A stretch of DNA of 64,000 bases from BJ22 sp021298375. Its GTDB lineage: Bacteria; Planctomycetota; Planctomycetia; Pirellulales; Pirellulaceae. A model generated the notes under the pieces. That model made no database searches, was not told the origin of the DNA, and was given only the letters and a program-made list of their open reading frames with translations. Both the position numbers and the translations under genes were made by a program. How positions within the stretch are numbered: the stretch's first letter is position 1; each line of letters begins with the position of its first letter. The stretch is taken from assembly GCA_046343015.1 (NCBI GenBank), contig JBKDOL010000058.1, positions 17,593 through 81,592 of the forward strand, read 5' to 3'. Shown here in pieces: positions 44,969 to 53,212 of the stretch.

Positions 44969-45379
44969 CCGGGTTCAGCTTTGTCCTCCGAGATGGATCG
45001 ATCGGTTTCGATCACTCGAGAGGGAATTCGGGGCCATGGAGGGGGTGAAACCACTCCCGTCTGCGACCCCGAGGTAAACCGCCATTTTACTTCTCCTTGC
45101 CCGAAGCCGGAACCGCATTTTCTCCGCATTTGGGGCCGATTCGGTCGGTTATTCTGCCGCAGCAGCGCGGCTCCGCAGGCACACAGGGGAGCGGGCTGAC
45201 GTTTGTTGCACTGCGCGAAGCGCAGCGCCAGCGAACTGATTTCTCTAAAAAGGTCTCCGCGTCATTGGCTCGCTGCCAAACCGCGGAGTGCTCAATCGCC
45301 TGTTTTCGCTACTGTTCGCGGAGACCCAAAAGCACGCGGAGGCAGACCGATCGAGGAAGCGCAGCGAGCGCTTCATTCC
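44969..45379. other. Spacer with long-range inverted repeat
   Basis: About 410 bases without a supported gene, between the methyltransferase and the desaturase. It contains a perfect inverted repeat, GGTCTCCGCG (45252-45261) / CGCGGAGACC (45317-45326). A further CCGCGGAG copy inside the loop (45281-45288) could pair with the left arm instead. Confidence 0.5.
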
Positions 45380-46318
45380 CTAAACCAGTATCTCCCCTCC
45401 GATCGAGTCGAGCAGGCCGGGGACTTTCGAAGCGATGATCTCCACCCGCCCCAATTGAGGCTGGTCGTGCTGCTGGACTGAAAACATCAATCGCCGGTCA
45501 ACAAAGCCGCACCACTTGAGGATGTCGGAGAGCACTTTCGGACCGGTGGCGTACCACTTCAAGCCATGCACGCCGGACATCAGGTTCTCCCGACTCTCCC
45601 TGCCGCATTTGAGGTAGCCATCGGGTTCGCCCCAGACGGTCGAGGTGTTGAAAAACATCACTTCGCGGGTCAGGTCGGCGGCGATCTTCAAACCGGTCAC
45701 CGGGTCGGGGAGGTGATAAAAGATTCCCTTGAACATCGTGATGTCGGCGGGCGAACATCCCCGCTCCGGCAGACGATACAGATCGCAAACCTGAAACTCG
45801 ATGCGGTCGGTGGAAGCAACCGTGCGATGGCCCTGGACAAACTTGGCCTGTTTGATCCAGTGGTCGCGAACATCAAATCCGAAAGCAGACTCCATTCCCG
45901 CTTCACGGGCCCAGAAGCAGTATCCGCCCGCATTGCAAGCGCAGTCGAGAAGGGTCTTGGAGGCGACACCCGCCGGATAAAGCTGCCGCAGTTTGCCGAG
46001 GAAATAGCCGCGCAAATTCAGCAGGCTCACACCTTTGTTCCGCTCCCGATCGCGAATCGCTCCACCGCTGGCAAAGGCCTCGCCGGTAAATACCGACTCA
46101 GTGAGCTGAATGTTCATGTGCCACGGCCCGAGTTGGCGAATCTCCTCCAGCAGCAGCCTTTCGGGCTCAGAAGCCGGGGCGGCCGCACTTGCAGTGGGGC
46201 TTGCGGGGACGCTGGCAGTTTCGCGGGAGGCGGGAGTAGTGGCGGGCGTCGCGCCAGCCAGCTGCACTTGGCTCCGATTTGGCTGCGACTCCAGCGGTTC
46301 AGTTTTGGGTTCAGACAT
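45380..46318 (-). CDS. SAM-dependent methyltransferase, CmoB/DUF1698-like (paralogue B)
   Basis: This 312 aa protein is a paralogue of the one at 37949-38761. It shares QLGPWHMNIQLTES, LDCACNAGGYCFWAR, GFDVRDHWIKQAKFVQ, FKGIFYHLPDPVTGL and IIASKVPGLLD. It adds a Pro/Ala/Thr-rich N-terminal extension of about 60 residues that looks disordered. The ATG at 46318 follows a strong AAGGAGG. The substrate is unknown. Confidence 0.82.
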   Translation of the reverse strand: MSEPKTEPLESQPNRSQVQLAGATPATTPASRETASVPASPTASAAAPASEPERLLLEEIRQLGPWHMNIQLTESVFTGEAFASGGAIRDRERNKGVSLLNLRGYFLGKLRQLYPAGVASKTLLDCACNAGGYCFWAREAGMESAFGFDVRDHWIKQAKFVQGHRTVASTDRIEFQVCDLYRLPERGCSPADITMFKGIFYHLPDPVTGLKIAADLTREVMFFNTSTVWGEPDGYLKCGRESRENLMSGVHGLKWYATGPKVLSDILKWCGFVDRRLMFSVQQHDQPQLGRVEIIASKVPGLLDSIGGEILV

Positions 46319-46408
46319 CGGGCACCTCCTTGAGAAGGCGATGGTTGCATGCCGCACCAAGCAAAAAGTCAACGGGCGAAGCCGCTTTTGGTCGGCATCG
46401 AGACAATA

Positions 46409-46440
46409 CCCACCGCAGTCTGGACCCACCGCAGTCTGGG
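46409..46440. repeat. Tandem duplication, 16 bp x 2
   Basis: Two copies of CCCACCGCAGTCTGG(A/G) lie head to tail upstream of the methyltransferase and near the murB stop. Confidence 0.88.
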
Positions 46441-46524
46441 GGCTATTCGCTGCTTGGTACCCGCTTCAACCTGGGGACTGACAGGTCGGTCGTTTGAAAA
46501 CCGTTCGCGGACCGATCGACTTTC

Positions 46525-47412
46525 CTACCAGACTTGGAGGGCGAGAGCAAGTTTGATGTCCAAGCGGTCTTCGACTTGCCTCCTCACCAAATCAACCAAA
46601 CGGAGAAAGTCGCTACTGCTCGCACCGGGCTTGGCGACAAAGTAATTGCAATTGCGGTCCAGAACTTCAACCTTCCCGACTTGCGTTCCCTTAAGTCCGG
46701 CCCGCTCAATCAGCGAGGCAGCACTCTCTCCTCCGTGGTCCTTGAAAACATAAGCCGCCGGTTCGCCCAATGCGGGCTGACTGGCCCGGCGCACGATCCA
46801 GTTTTTCTGCATGCGCTTTGTCAACTCGCCGGGCGATTCGCGTTCAAACGCAAACGTCGCCCGCAAAATCACCAGCTCATTGAGGCTGCTGGCGCGATAC
46901 GAAAAGACCAAATCATTTCGTTCCCGAACCAATCGCTCTCCCGTTCGGGTCAACACCTCGGCCCGCACTAACCACGAGCCGATGTCAAAGCCCCCGGCTC
47001 CGGTGTTGCCGTGCAAGGCTCCGCCAATCGTTCCGGGAATTCCCACCAATTGCTCCGGCCCAGCCATCCCTTCGCGGACAGCGGTCGAAATAAAGTGGCT
47101 CAGCCGGGCACCCCCGCCGGCGTGGAGTTGGTTGCCGTTGGCCTCGATCTGACAAAAATCCGGAGCCCCGAGATGAATCACCAGCCCCGCGACCCCTTCA
47201 TCGCGAACCAGAACGTTTGAGCCGCCACCAAGCAGTCGCATCGGTTGATTCGCCGCATGAAACCGGCGGACCAACTCCGTCAACTCTTCGACAGTCGTCG
47301 GCTCGGCAAAAAATTCAGCCACACCACCGATCCCCAGCGAAGTATAGGGGGCGAGCGGTTCATTCTCGCGGACGATGTGTTCCAAACCGGCAATCAGGGA
47401 CGCGGCGCTCAT
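46525..47412 (-). CDS. murB: UDP-N-acetylenolpyruvoylglucosamine reductase MurB
   Basis: This 295 aa FAD enzyme reduces UDP-GlcNAc-enolpyruvate to UDP-MurNAc for peptidoglycan. It has TSLGIGGVAEFF, the FAD segment LLGGGSNVLVRDEG, GIPGTIGGALHGNTGAGG, and a late SLIERAGLKG region holding the proton-donor Ser. The length suits the short type (IIb). It is direct evidence that this lineage makes peptidoglycan precursors. It is flanked by unrelated genes. Confidence 0.93.
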   Translation of the reverse strand: MSAASLIAGLEHIVRENEPLAPYTSLGIGGVAEFFAEPTTVEELTELVRRFHAANQPMRLLGGGSNVLVRDEGVAGLVIHLGAPDFCQIEANGNQLHAGGGARLSHFISTAVREGMAGPEQLVGIPGTIGGALHGNTGAGGFDIGSWLVRAEVLTRTGERLVRERNDLVFSYRASSLNELVILRATFAFERESPGELTKRMQKNWIVRRASQPALGEPAAYVFKDHGGESAASLIERAGLKGTQVGKVEVLDRNCNYFVAKPGASSSDFLRLVDLVRRQVEDRLDIKLALALQVW

Positions 47413-47858
47413 GCTGTTGTCGTGGTTTCCAGGCAGGGACGGGGCAGTTGCTCTCCGGGGATGTCACGCCCCCCGGCGCTGTAGTGTTACTCACGGGGAG
47501 CCACAGCGCTGTTTCGCTGGGAAAGAGCCTGACTGGCGCACCGCGGAGACTTGGTTTCCGATACCGCGCTCGGTGGCCGGCCCAAGTCGTCCTCATTTTA
47601 GCGGGAATCGGGCCGAGGCGCGTAGGAGGCCGGCTGGCCGAAAGAGGCGACCGATATTTTTGGGGCGCTCAGCCCGGCAGCTTGTTCCAAGTAGCGTGCA
47701 AGCGGGCCCCTGGGGATTCCAAGCGTGAGGCAGGCAAATCGGGGGATTCGCCTTTTCATCAGGCAGCCCGCCGACGGTCCGCAGCCGCCCAACCCCGCGA
47801 CAGCTCAACCCCGAATTGGCCGTCAACTCTTGAGGTGAACCCGCTGCGCTCCGCTTGC
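47413..47858. other. Intergenic spacer
   Basis: These roughly 450 bases hold no gene I can support. Short frames on both strands look random. Confidence 0.4.
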
Positions 47859-48341
47859 TCACTGGCCGGCAAAGCTCATTCCCATGGTTGAGGCGTTGCC
47901 CTGATTGCCGAACGCGCTCAGCGGAATGTGCGGTCGATTGATGTGTGATTTGACCAGGTGGGGCATCCACAGCGCCTTTTCTGCCAACTCCAGCAGGAGT
48001 TTGGCATCAATCGGTTTGCGAATATGAAAAGACGAACCATGCCGATGGGTTCTGAGAATCACATCCGGCAATTGAGCCCCGCAAAGAAACATGACCGGAA
48101 CATCACTCCGTTCAGGCAATTGCCTGAGTTCCTCCGCAAGCGCCACGCCATCTTCGCCCCGCAGGCTGGTATCGCAGATGATCAGGTCCAGTGTTTGTTC
48201 CTGAGCAGCCTTCACTGCGGCTGCCCGGTCCGCTGCACAGTGCACCTCGAATCCGCGAGCATGCAACGTGGCGGCCAGAGCCGTCAAATTGAGCGGTTCG
48301 GCGTCAATCACCAACACGACAGGATTGGATAGGCCTTTCAT
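47859..48341 (-). CDS. Single-domain response regulator
   Basis: This 160 aa protein is a receiver domain: VVLVIDAEPLN at the N-terminus, the phospho-acceptor Asp in LIICDTSLRGEDG, a Ser/Thr region and Lys in HIRKP. The C-terminal 40 residues are not a DNA-binding domain. It has the standard fold, although the first acidic pair is only partial (DAE). A partner kinase is not in the window. Confidence 0.85.
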   Translation of the reverse strand: MKGLSNPVVLVIDAEPLNLTALAATLHARGFEVHCAADRAAAVKAAQEQTLDLIICDTSLRGEDGVALAEELRQLPERSDVPVMFLCGAQLPDVILRTHRHGSSFHIRKPIDAKLLLELAEKALWMPHLVKSHINRPHIPLSAFGNQGNASTMGMSFAGQ

Positions 48342-48705
48342 CGCGAAGCACTCCGATTTCGGGGATTTCGATCTGCAGCCGCTCCGTCAGCCAGCCTTCT
48401 GGTTCGTTGGGCCTCATGCCGCCCGGCAGGCCGCGACTTGGTGATCGCAGTTCTCGCCACTTCGCTTATCGTTTACCTACACCGAAAAGTTTCCCCATTT
48501 TTCCAAGCGCCTTACAACCCGAATGCTGTGTACTCGCGTTGTAACCGCAATGATCGATTGAACCGGTGCGCCGCGCATCGCCGCGTGCGCCGCGCGTCGC
48601 CGCGTGCGCCGCGTGCGCCGCGACCGGGTAAACCTGATAAAAGCCCACGCGATCGGCCTTTCGCTCGGCAATCCCTCCATACGCGGACTCGGGTACAGAA
48701 GTCGC
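48342..48705. other. Intergenic spacer with GC-rich repeat
   Basis: About 360 bases with no supported gene. The main feature is the repeat at 48566-48621. Confidence 0.45.
48566..48621. repeat. GC-rich tandem repeat (19 and 9 bp units)
   Basis: Two 19-base units GTGCGCCGCGC[AG]TCGCCGC are followed by two copies of the 9-base half unit GTGCGCCGC. The array lies between the response regulator and moeA. Confidence 0.9.
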
Positions 48706-49944
48706 TCAGCGACCGGTCAGCAGGGGGAGGACCCGCACCAGTTCACCAGCCCCATACGGCTCATTTCGCGAGGGAAAGAAAGCCAGGCAGTCCGCCGCGC
48801 CGAGACAGCGCAAATCCGAGGAACCATGCCACTGCAGGGGGTGCACGACCGCCGCGCCGAGCGGATCGTGAATCAAGTTTGCCGGCCACCATGTCGGCCG
48901 CGGTCCACGGACGGAGTGCGGCTCACCTAGCTTGGCCCAATGCGTCGTCCGCTGGGTCAGGGAGTTTCCGCTCAAGCGCTCGATCGCCACCCGTACGAAA
49001 ATCTCAAAACAAACCAGGCTCGAAACCGGATTTCCGGGCAAGCCAAAAGCCCAGCGGCGGCGACCATCCCGCTCGGATATTCCAAACCAGATCGGCTTGC
49101 CGGGCTTAATCGAGACCTTGTGAAAAACTTCCTTGAAACCGCATTCCCCCAAGGCGCGCGGAACAAGATCAGCCAATCCCTCCGAGACTCCCCCAGAAAG
49201 CACGACCAACTCGGCCGATTCAGCCGCCCGGATTTTCGCGCAAAGCTCGCCCAAGTCATCGCGGGCAACACCCAGTTCCAGCACTTCCCGCGCCGAGGAA
49301 CGCGCCAGGCTCGCCAGTAACGGGCCATTGCTGTTGCGAATGCACCCCGGACCGGGCCGCAATTCAGGCGCAACCAGTTCATTGCCAGTTGAGATGACTG
49401 CGACGCCCGGCCGCCGGTAGACCAAAACGTGCGTCTGTCCAATTTCGGCCAGTAACCCCAAGTCATGCGGTCGCAGCAAATGCCCGCGATCGAAGATCAG
49501 CTCGCCCGCTCGCATCGATCGTCCGCGCTTGAGCAAATGCTGGTGGGTGCTGTACTCTCCCCGCTCAATCAGCACCGCTGTTTGAACGTCTTCCGGTCCC
49601 GCGATCGGGCTTGTATTCTCCACCATCACCACGCAATCGGCGCCGATCGGAATCGGCGCTCCGGTCATGACCCGTGTCGCGGTCCCCGGCTTTACCGCCT
49701 GCTGCGGTACCTCACCGGCAGTTACGGTCTCCAGCAGTTTGAGTTCCACCGGCAGCCGCACCACATCCGCTGACCGAACCGCGTAACCATCCATCAGGCT
49801 CTTGTCGTGCGGGGGCGAATCGACATCTGCAAGCAGTGGCTCCGCCAAGCGCCGCCGAATCAGTTGCGGCAAGGAAACGTGTTCCGTCCCGATCGGGCCG
49901 GTCAGCCCAGAGACCTTTTCCAACGCTTCGGCGATCGTGATCAT
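48706..49944 (-). CDS. moeA: Molybdopterin molybdenumtransferase MoeA
   Basis: This 412 aa enzyme inserts molybdate into adenylated molybdopterin. Motifs include PPHDKSLMDGYAVRSAD, TGAPIPIGADCVVMVE, the MPT-binding VLSGGVSEGLAD and GLPGNPVSSLVCFEIFV. Its ATG overlaps the fhcB stop by four bases (ATGA), so the two are translated together. That fits MoeA supplying cofactor to the FhcB-type protein. Confidence 0.93.
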   Translation of the reverse strand: MITIAEALEKVSGLTGPIGTEHVSLPQLIRRRLAEPLLADVDSPPHDKSLMDGYAVRSADVVRLPVELKLLETVTAGEVPQQAVKPGTATRVMTGAPIPIGADCVVMVENTSPIAGPEDVQTAVLIERGEYSTHQHLLKRGRSMRAGELIFDRGHLLRPHDLGLLAEIGQTHVLVYRRPGVAVISTGNELVAPELRPGPGCIRNSNGPLLASLARSSAREVLELGVARDDLGELCAKIRAAESAELVVLSGGVSEGLADLVPRALGECGFKEVFHKVSIKPGKPIWFGISERDGRRRWAFGLPGNPVSSLVCFEIFVRVAIERLSGNSLTQRTTHWAKLGEPHSVRGPRPTWWPANLIHDPLGAAVVHPLQWHGSSDLRCLGAADCLAFFPSRNEPYGAGELVRVLPLLTGR

Positions 49945-51281
49945 CCCAGCTCCTCGAGCAAATCCGCAACTAATCCCTCCAGGCCGAGTCGCTCGCTGGC
50001 GATGATCCGCGGCGCTGTCAGCGTCAATTCATCGAGGCGGATCAGATCGCCGCTTGAATCCCAGCCAACTTGCGCCACGGGAATCGCCACGTCCGCTCCG
50101 GCAACCAGCGGATGATCGCTCGAGTAAAAAACAATCCGCGGTAAACCGAGCAGCGCCTCGCGCAAAGCTGTCGGCAAATTCGGCCAAGCGATCTCTTCTT
50201 CCGCCGTCAGGCAGCAAATCAGCAGGTCGCACTCATTTCCAGCCAACAGTTTCGCAGCCGAGAATTCTGTCCGACTCCAACGAGCTTCACCCTTTCCGAT
50301 ACGACCGTTCCGCGCCGGCGCCTCGTCCGGGTTGTTTCCGCGCAAGTCGACACAGCGGGGAAAACCGGTGCTCCAGGTGAGCACGCTTTCAGCTCCTGCA
50401 GCGTTGCGGTCTTCACTGGCCAGAAGCAGCCATGTCTTGCACCACTCGTTGAGCTCTCGGACCAATTGATGCACTTGCAAAGCCAATGCAGGTTGTCCGG
50501 CCAACGCGGCTCCGCCAACCACTGCCACGCCCCGCGCGGTCCGCACTGCGACCAAAAACTGATCGAAAGCCTCTTTCCATCCCGGCGGACACTGCTGCGC
50601 CGGGTCTCCGATCCCCCGCACGAAGGCTCGCAACCACCAGATCAAATCATTCAATTCGTCAGCGCTGCTGCAAACGAGTTCAGTCAGAGCCGGGGCTTCC
50701 AGTCCGGGCGCGCTCTCCACGCTCAAGTCGTCGGTGCGAAAGCGCCAGCCCGAAGAGCGCTGCCAAGCGAAGCGTTCGCCCATTCGCGGATGGGTCCGCT
50801 CCGGAGCCGCTTCGATCAGCAGGCACAGGTCAGCCTGAGCGGCGACTTGCCCCAGCGTTGCCGTGATCCGGCCGGTATGCTGTAAAGCAACCAGATTTCC
50901 AGTCTGCGGAGCATGCCAATCGAGGTCGATCACGGCTCCAGTCTGCAGTGCCAGTTTCACCAGCGCCTGCTGTTCGGCCAGCGAGGCCGAGGTGAGCCCG
51001 CAAATCAGCGGACTGCGGGCCGCGAGAATCATTTCCGCCGCCCGTTGAATTGCCTCGCCTTGCGTCGCTGGCTCCCCCCCGCAGCGAATCCCCGAGGCAA
51101 CTGATTGCCGTTCGGCCGCGGCCTCGCGCAGAAACCAGTCAATGCCTCGCGCGCAGCACTGTTCGGAGCAATGAATCTCGCCACGTTCGCTGATGGCGAT
51201 CGTCACGTCGTCACAGAGCAACGTGCAGCCAAGGCAGACAGCCGGTGTTCGAGAGATTGGGAGCAGAGCGAGTTCCTTCAT
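49941..51281 (-). CDS. fhcB: Formylmethanofuran dehydrogenase subunit B-like protein (FhcB)
   Basis: This 446 aa protein is of the molybdopterin-oxidoreductase fold. In the formyltransferase/hydrolase complex of C1-metabolising bacteria, FhcB is one subunit of the H4MPT-dependent formaldehyde oxidation pathway. The Cys-rich N-terminus is CLGCTLLCDDV and then EQCCARGIDWF. The following LICGLTSASLAEQQAL and DLDWHAPQTGN are typical of FwdB/FhcB. Bacterial FhcB forms are thought not to be redox-active themselves, although cofactor binding is debated. The start is at 51281. The other complex subunits are not in this window. Confidence 0.8.
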   Translation of the reverse strand: MKELALLPISRTPAVCLGCTLLCDDVTIAISERGEIHCSEQCCARGIDWFLREAAAERQSVASGIRCGGEPATQGEAIQRAAEMILAARSPLICGLTSASLAEQQALVKLALQTGAVIDLDWHAPQTGNLVALQHTGRITATLGQVAAQADLCLLIEAAPERTHPRMGERFAWQRSSGWRFRTDDLSVESAPGLEAPALTELVCSSADELNDLIWWLRAFVRGIGDPAQQCPPGWKEAFDQFLVAVRTARGVAVVGGAALAGQPALALQVHQLVRELNEWCKTWLLLASEDRNAAGAESVLTWSTGFPRCVDLRGNNPDEAPARNGRIGKGEARWSRTEFSAAKLLAGNECDLLICCLTAEEEIAWPNLPTALREALLGLPRIVFYSSDHPLVAGADVAIPVAQVGWDSSGDLIRLDELTLTAPRIIASERLGLEGLVADLLEELG

Positions 51282-51386
51282 GCCGCGATTATAGCCCGTT
51301 CGATAAATCGGGACCTGCCCCCACCGGTGGTGCCAGGGGCGCCGCCCCCGCAGCGGCGAATTCGGCACACGCCGCCCCGCTGCGAC

Positions 51387-52871
51387 TCAGGCAATTTCAA
51401 TGCCCGGCTCGAGCTGTCCCGGCAATTGCAGGTCTTGTGACTCCAGCGATCCAATGGCCCAAGAGCAATAGTCGGCCGAATAGAAACCGGCCGGACGATG
51501 ATTGCCGCTCAATCCGCAGCCGCCAAAAGGGAGCTTGCCGCTGGCTCCGGTGGTCTGGCGGTTCCAATTAACGACGCCTGCGCGAATCTCGTGGATGAAT
51601 TGTTGCCAGGCCTCTGCTTGGTCGGAAATCAACCCGGCGGATAGTCCATATCGTGTCCGATTCGCTTCAGCAATCGCCGCTTCCAGGCTGCTGACTCGCC
51701 GCACCGTCAGCAACGGCCCGAAGACCTCCTCGTCCGAAAGACCCTCGATGCCTGTCACCTCGACCAGTCCCGGCGAGAGGAGCGCCGAGTTACCGCGAAG
51801 GGGTGCCAGTGACATCAGCGGCACCGCACCCCGCGCGATGAGCTCAGTTGCCTCGCGTTCGATCCGCTGCCCCGCCTCGGGGCTGATCACGGTCCCGTAA
51901 AACGGTTCCGGCGATTCCGTCCAGTATCCAATCCGCAGCCGTTCCAGCATGCGTTTCAACCTTGCGAGCAGCTGCTCGGTGTGTGCGTCTTCGACCAGAA
52001 TCAGCCTGCGGGCGCAGGTGCAGCGCTGACCGGCCGTGATGAAGGCAGAAACCAGAATCAGATAAGCGGCGGCATCGAGGTCTCCGGCCTTGTAGACTAC
52101 CAGCGGATTGTTGCCGCCCATTTCCAAAGCGAGAATTTTCTGCGGATGCTCGGCGAATGCCCGGTGGAGTGCCCGCCCGCCCGCACTGCTCCCGGTGAAC
52201 AGCAGTCCGTCCAGTTGCGGATGGGCCGCGACCGCTTGGCCGACCTCGCGGGCGCCTTGCAGCAAATTCAAAACTCCCGCGGGCAATCCAGCTGCTTGCC
52301 AGGCCGCAGCCATCCAAGCGCCCACGGCCGGGGTCAGCTCGCTGGGCTTGAACACGACGGTGTTTCCGGCGAGCAAAGCGGGGACGATATGCCCGTTGGG
52401 CAGATGGGCCGGGAAATTAAACGGGCCGAGGACGGCCATTACACCAAAGGGATGAAATCTTGTGACGGCCTGGTAGTTTCCCAGCTCAAAGCGCTGCGTA
52501 TCGCGCCTGGCATGCAAGGCTTCAATCGACAGTTCGATTTTGCCTGCGACGGTGCCGACTTCGCCCCGCGACTCCCACAGCGTCTTGCCTGACTCACGCG
52601 AAATGAGCTCGGCCAGTTCCGCGCTCCGCTCTTTTACGATCGAGGCATAGCGCCGTGCAATTGCAATGCGTTCCTCCAGTGAACGCGCCCACCAAGCGGG
52701 CTGGGCCAGCCGCGCGGCGGCGTAAGCGGCGTCTACTTGAGCCGAGGCTGCGCTCAGCCCCCTCCAGACCAGGCCGCCGTCACTGGGGCTGTGCGATAAC
52801 AATTCCGGCCCATCGCCCGAGAGCCATTGGCCCTGGATCAATTGACCGGTAGGTGGAAGCGTAGGGTGCAT
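51387..52871 (-). CDS. astD: Succinylglutamate semialdehyde dehydrogenase (AstD-like)
   Basis: This 494 aa aldehyde dehydrogenase has AVLGPFNFPAHLPNGHIVPALLAGNTVVFKPSE, the Glu of LALEMGGNNPLVV, the catalytic Cys of GQRCTCARRL, and the C-terminal LPFGGCGLSGNHRPAGFY. These are AstD traits. It would oxidise N-succinylglutamate semialdehyde to N-succinylglutamate. The ATG at 52871 is preceded by a region of short duplications, with no strong Shine-Dalgarno. It lies with astA and a class III aminotransferase. Confidence 0.88.
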   Translation of the reverse strand: MHPTLPPTGQLIQGQWLSGDGPELLSHSPSDGGLVWRGLSAASAQVDAAYAAARLAQPAWWARSLEERIAIARRYASIVKERSAELAELISRESGKTLWESRGEVGTVAGKIELSIEALHARRDTQRFELGNYQAVTRFHPFGVMAVLGPFNFPAHLPNGHIVPALLAGNTVVFKPSELTPAVGAWMAAAWQAAGLPAGVLNLLQGAREVGQAVAAHPQLDGLLFTGSSAGGRALHRAFAEHPQKILALEMGGNNPLVVYKAGDLDAAAYLILVSAFITAGQRCTCARRLILVEDAHTEQLLARLKRMLERLRIGYWTESPEPFYGTVISPEAGQRIEREATELIARGAVPLMSLAPLRGNSALLSPGLVEVTGIEGLSDEEVFGPLLTVRRVSSLEAAIAEANRTRYGLSAGLISDQAEAWQQFIHEIRAGVVNWNRQTTGASGKLPFGGCGLSGNHRPAGFYSADYCSWAIGSLESQDLQLPGQLEPGIEIA

Positions 52872-52881
52872 GGAAGTTTGC

Positions 52882-52909
52882 GAGTAACGAGTTGTGAGTG
52901 ACGAGTTGC
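52882..52909. repeat. Imperfect tandem duplication, 14 bp x 2
   Basis: GAGTAACGAGTTGT is followed directly by GAGTGACGAGTTGC, with two changes. Confidence 0.75.
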
Positions 52910-52957
52910 AAAAAAGAAAATTGAGCGTTGAAAGGAAATCAGTTTCGACGAGCGGCC

Positions 52958-52985
52958 TGGTGACGGCCACCAGGTGACGGCCACC
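52958..52985. repeat. Tandem duplication, 14 bp x 2
   Basis: TGGTGACGGCCACC is followed by AGGTGACGGCCACC, identical over 13 bases, about 90 bases upstream of astD. Confidence 0.88.
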
Positions 52986-53212
52986 AGTTCGGGCGCGCAG
53001 GCCGGGCCAGATATCGGCCCATTCCACAAGCGCGGTTATCCGCTTTGGTTGCGCTGGAAAACGGGACGTTGTCTGCGATCCCGGTCAAACCCCTTGCTTG
53101 ACTGGCCAACGCGACGACACCTGTTATCCATCGCTCCCCAGCAACCTGCAGCCAGCCTTAATCTTCCCCACTCCGCATTCCGCCCTCCAAAACAGCAAAT
53201 CTCCCGCCCTGC

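Larger units (their letters stand above)
52872..53212. other. Spacer with two 14-bp duplications
   Basis: About 340 bases with no gene. It contains GAGTAACGAGTTGT / GAGTGACGAGTTGC (52882-52909) and a doubled GGTGACGGCCACC (52958-52985). Confidence 0.5.
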
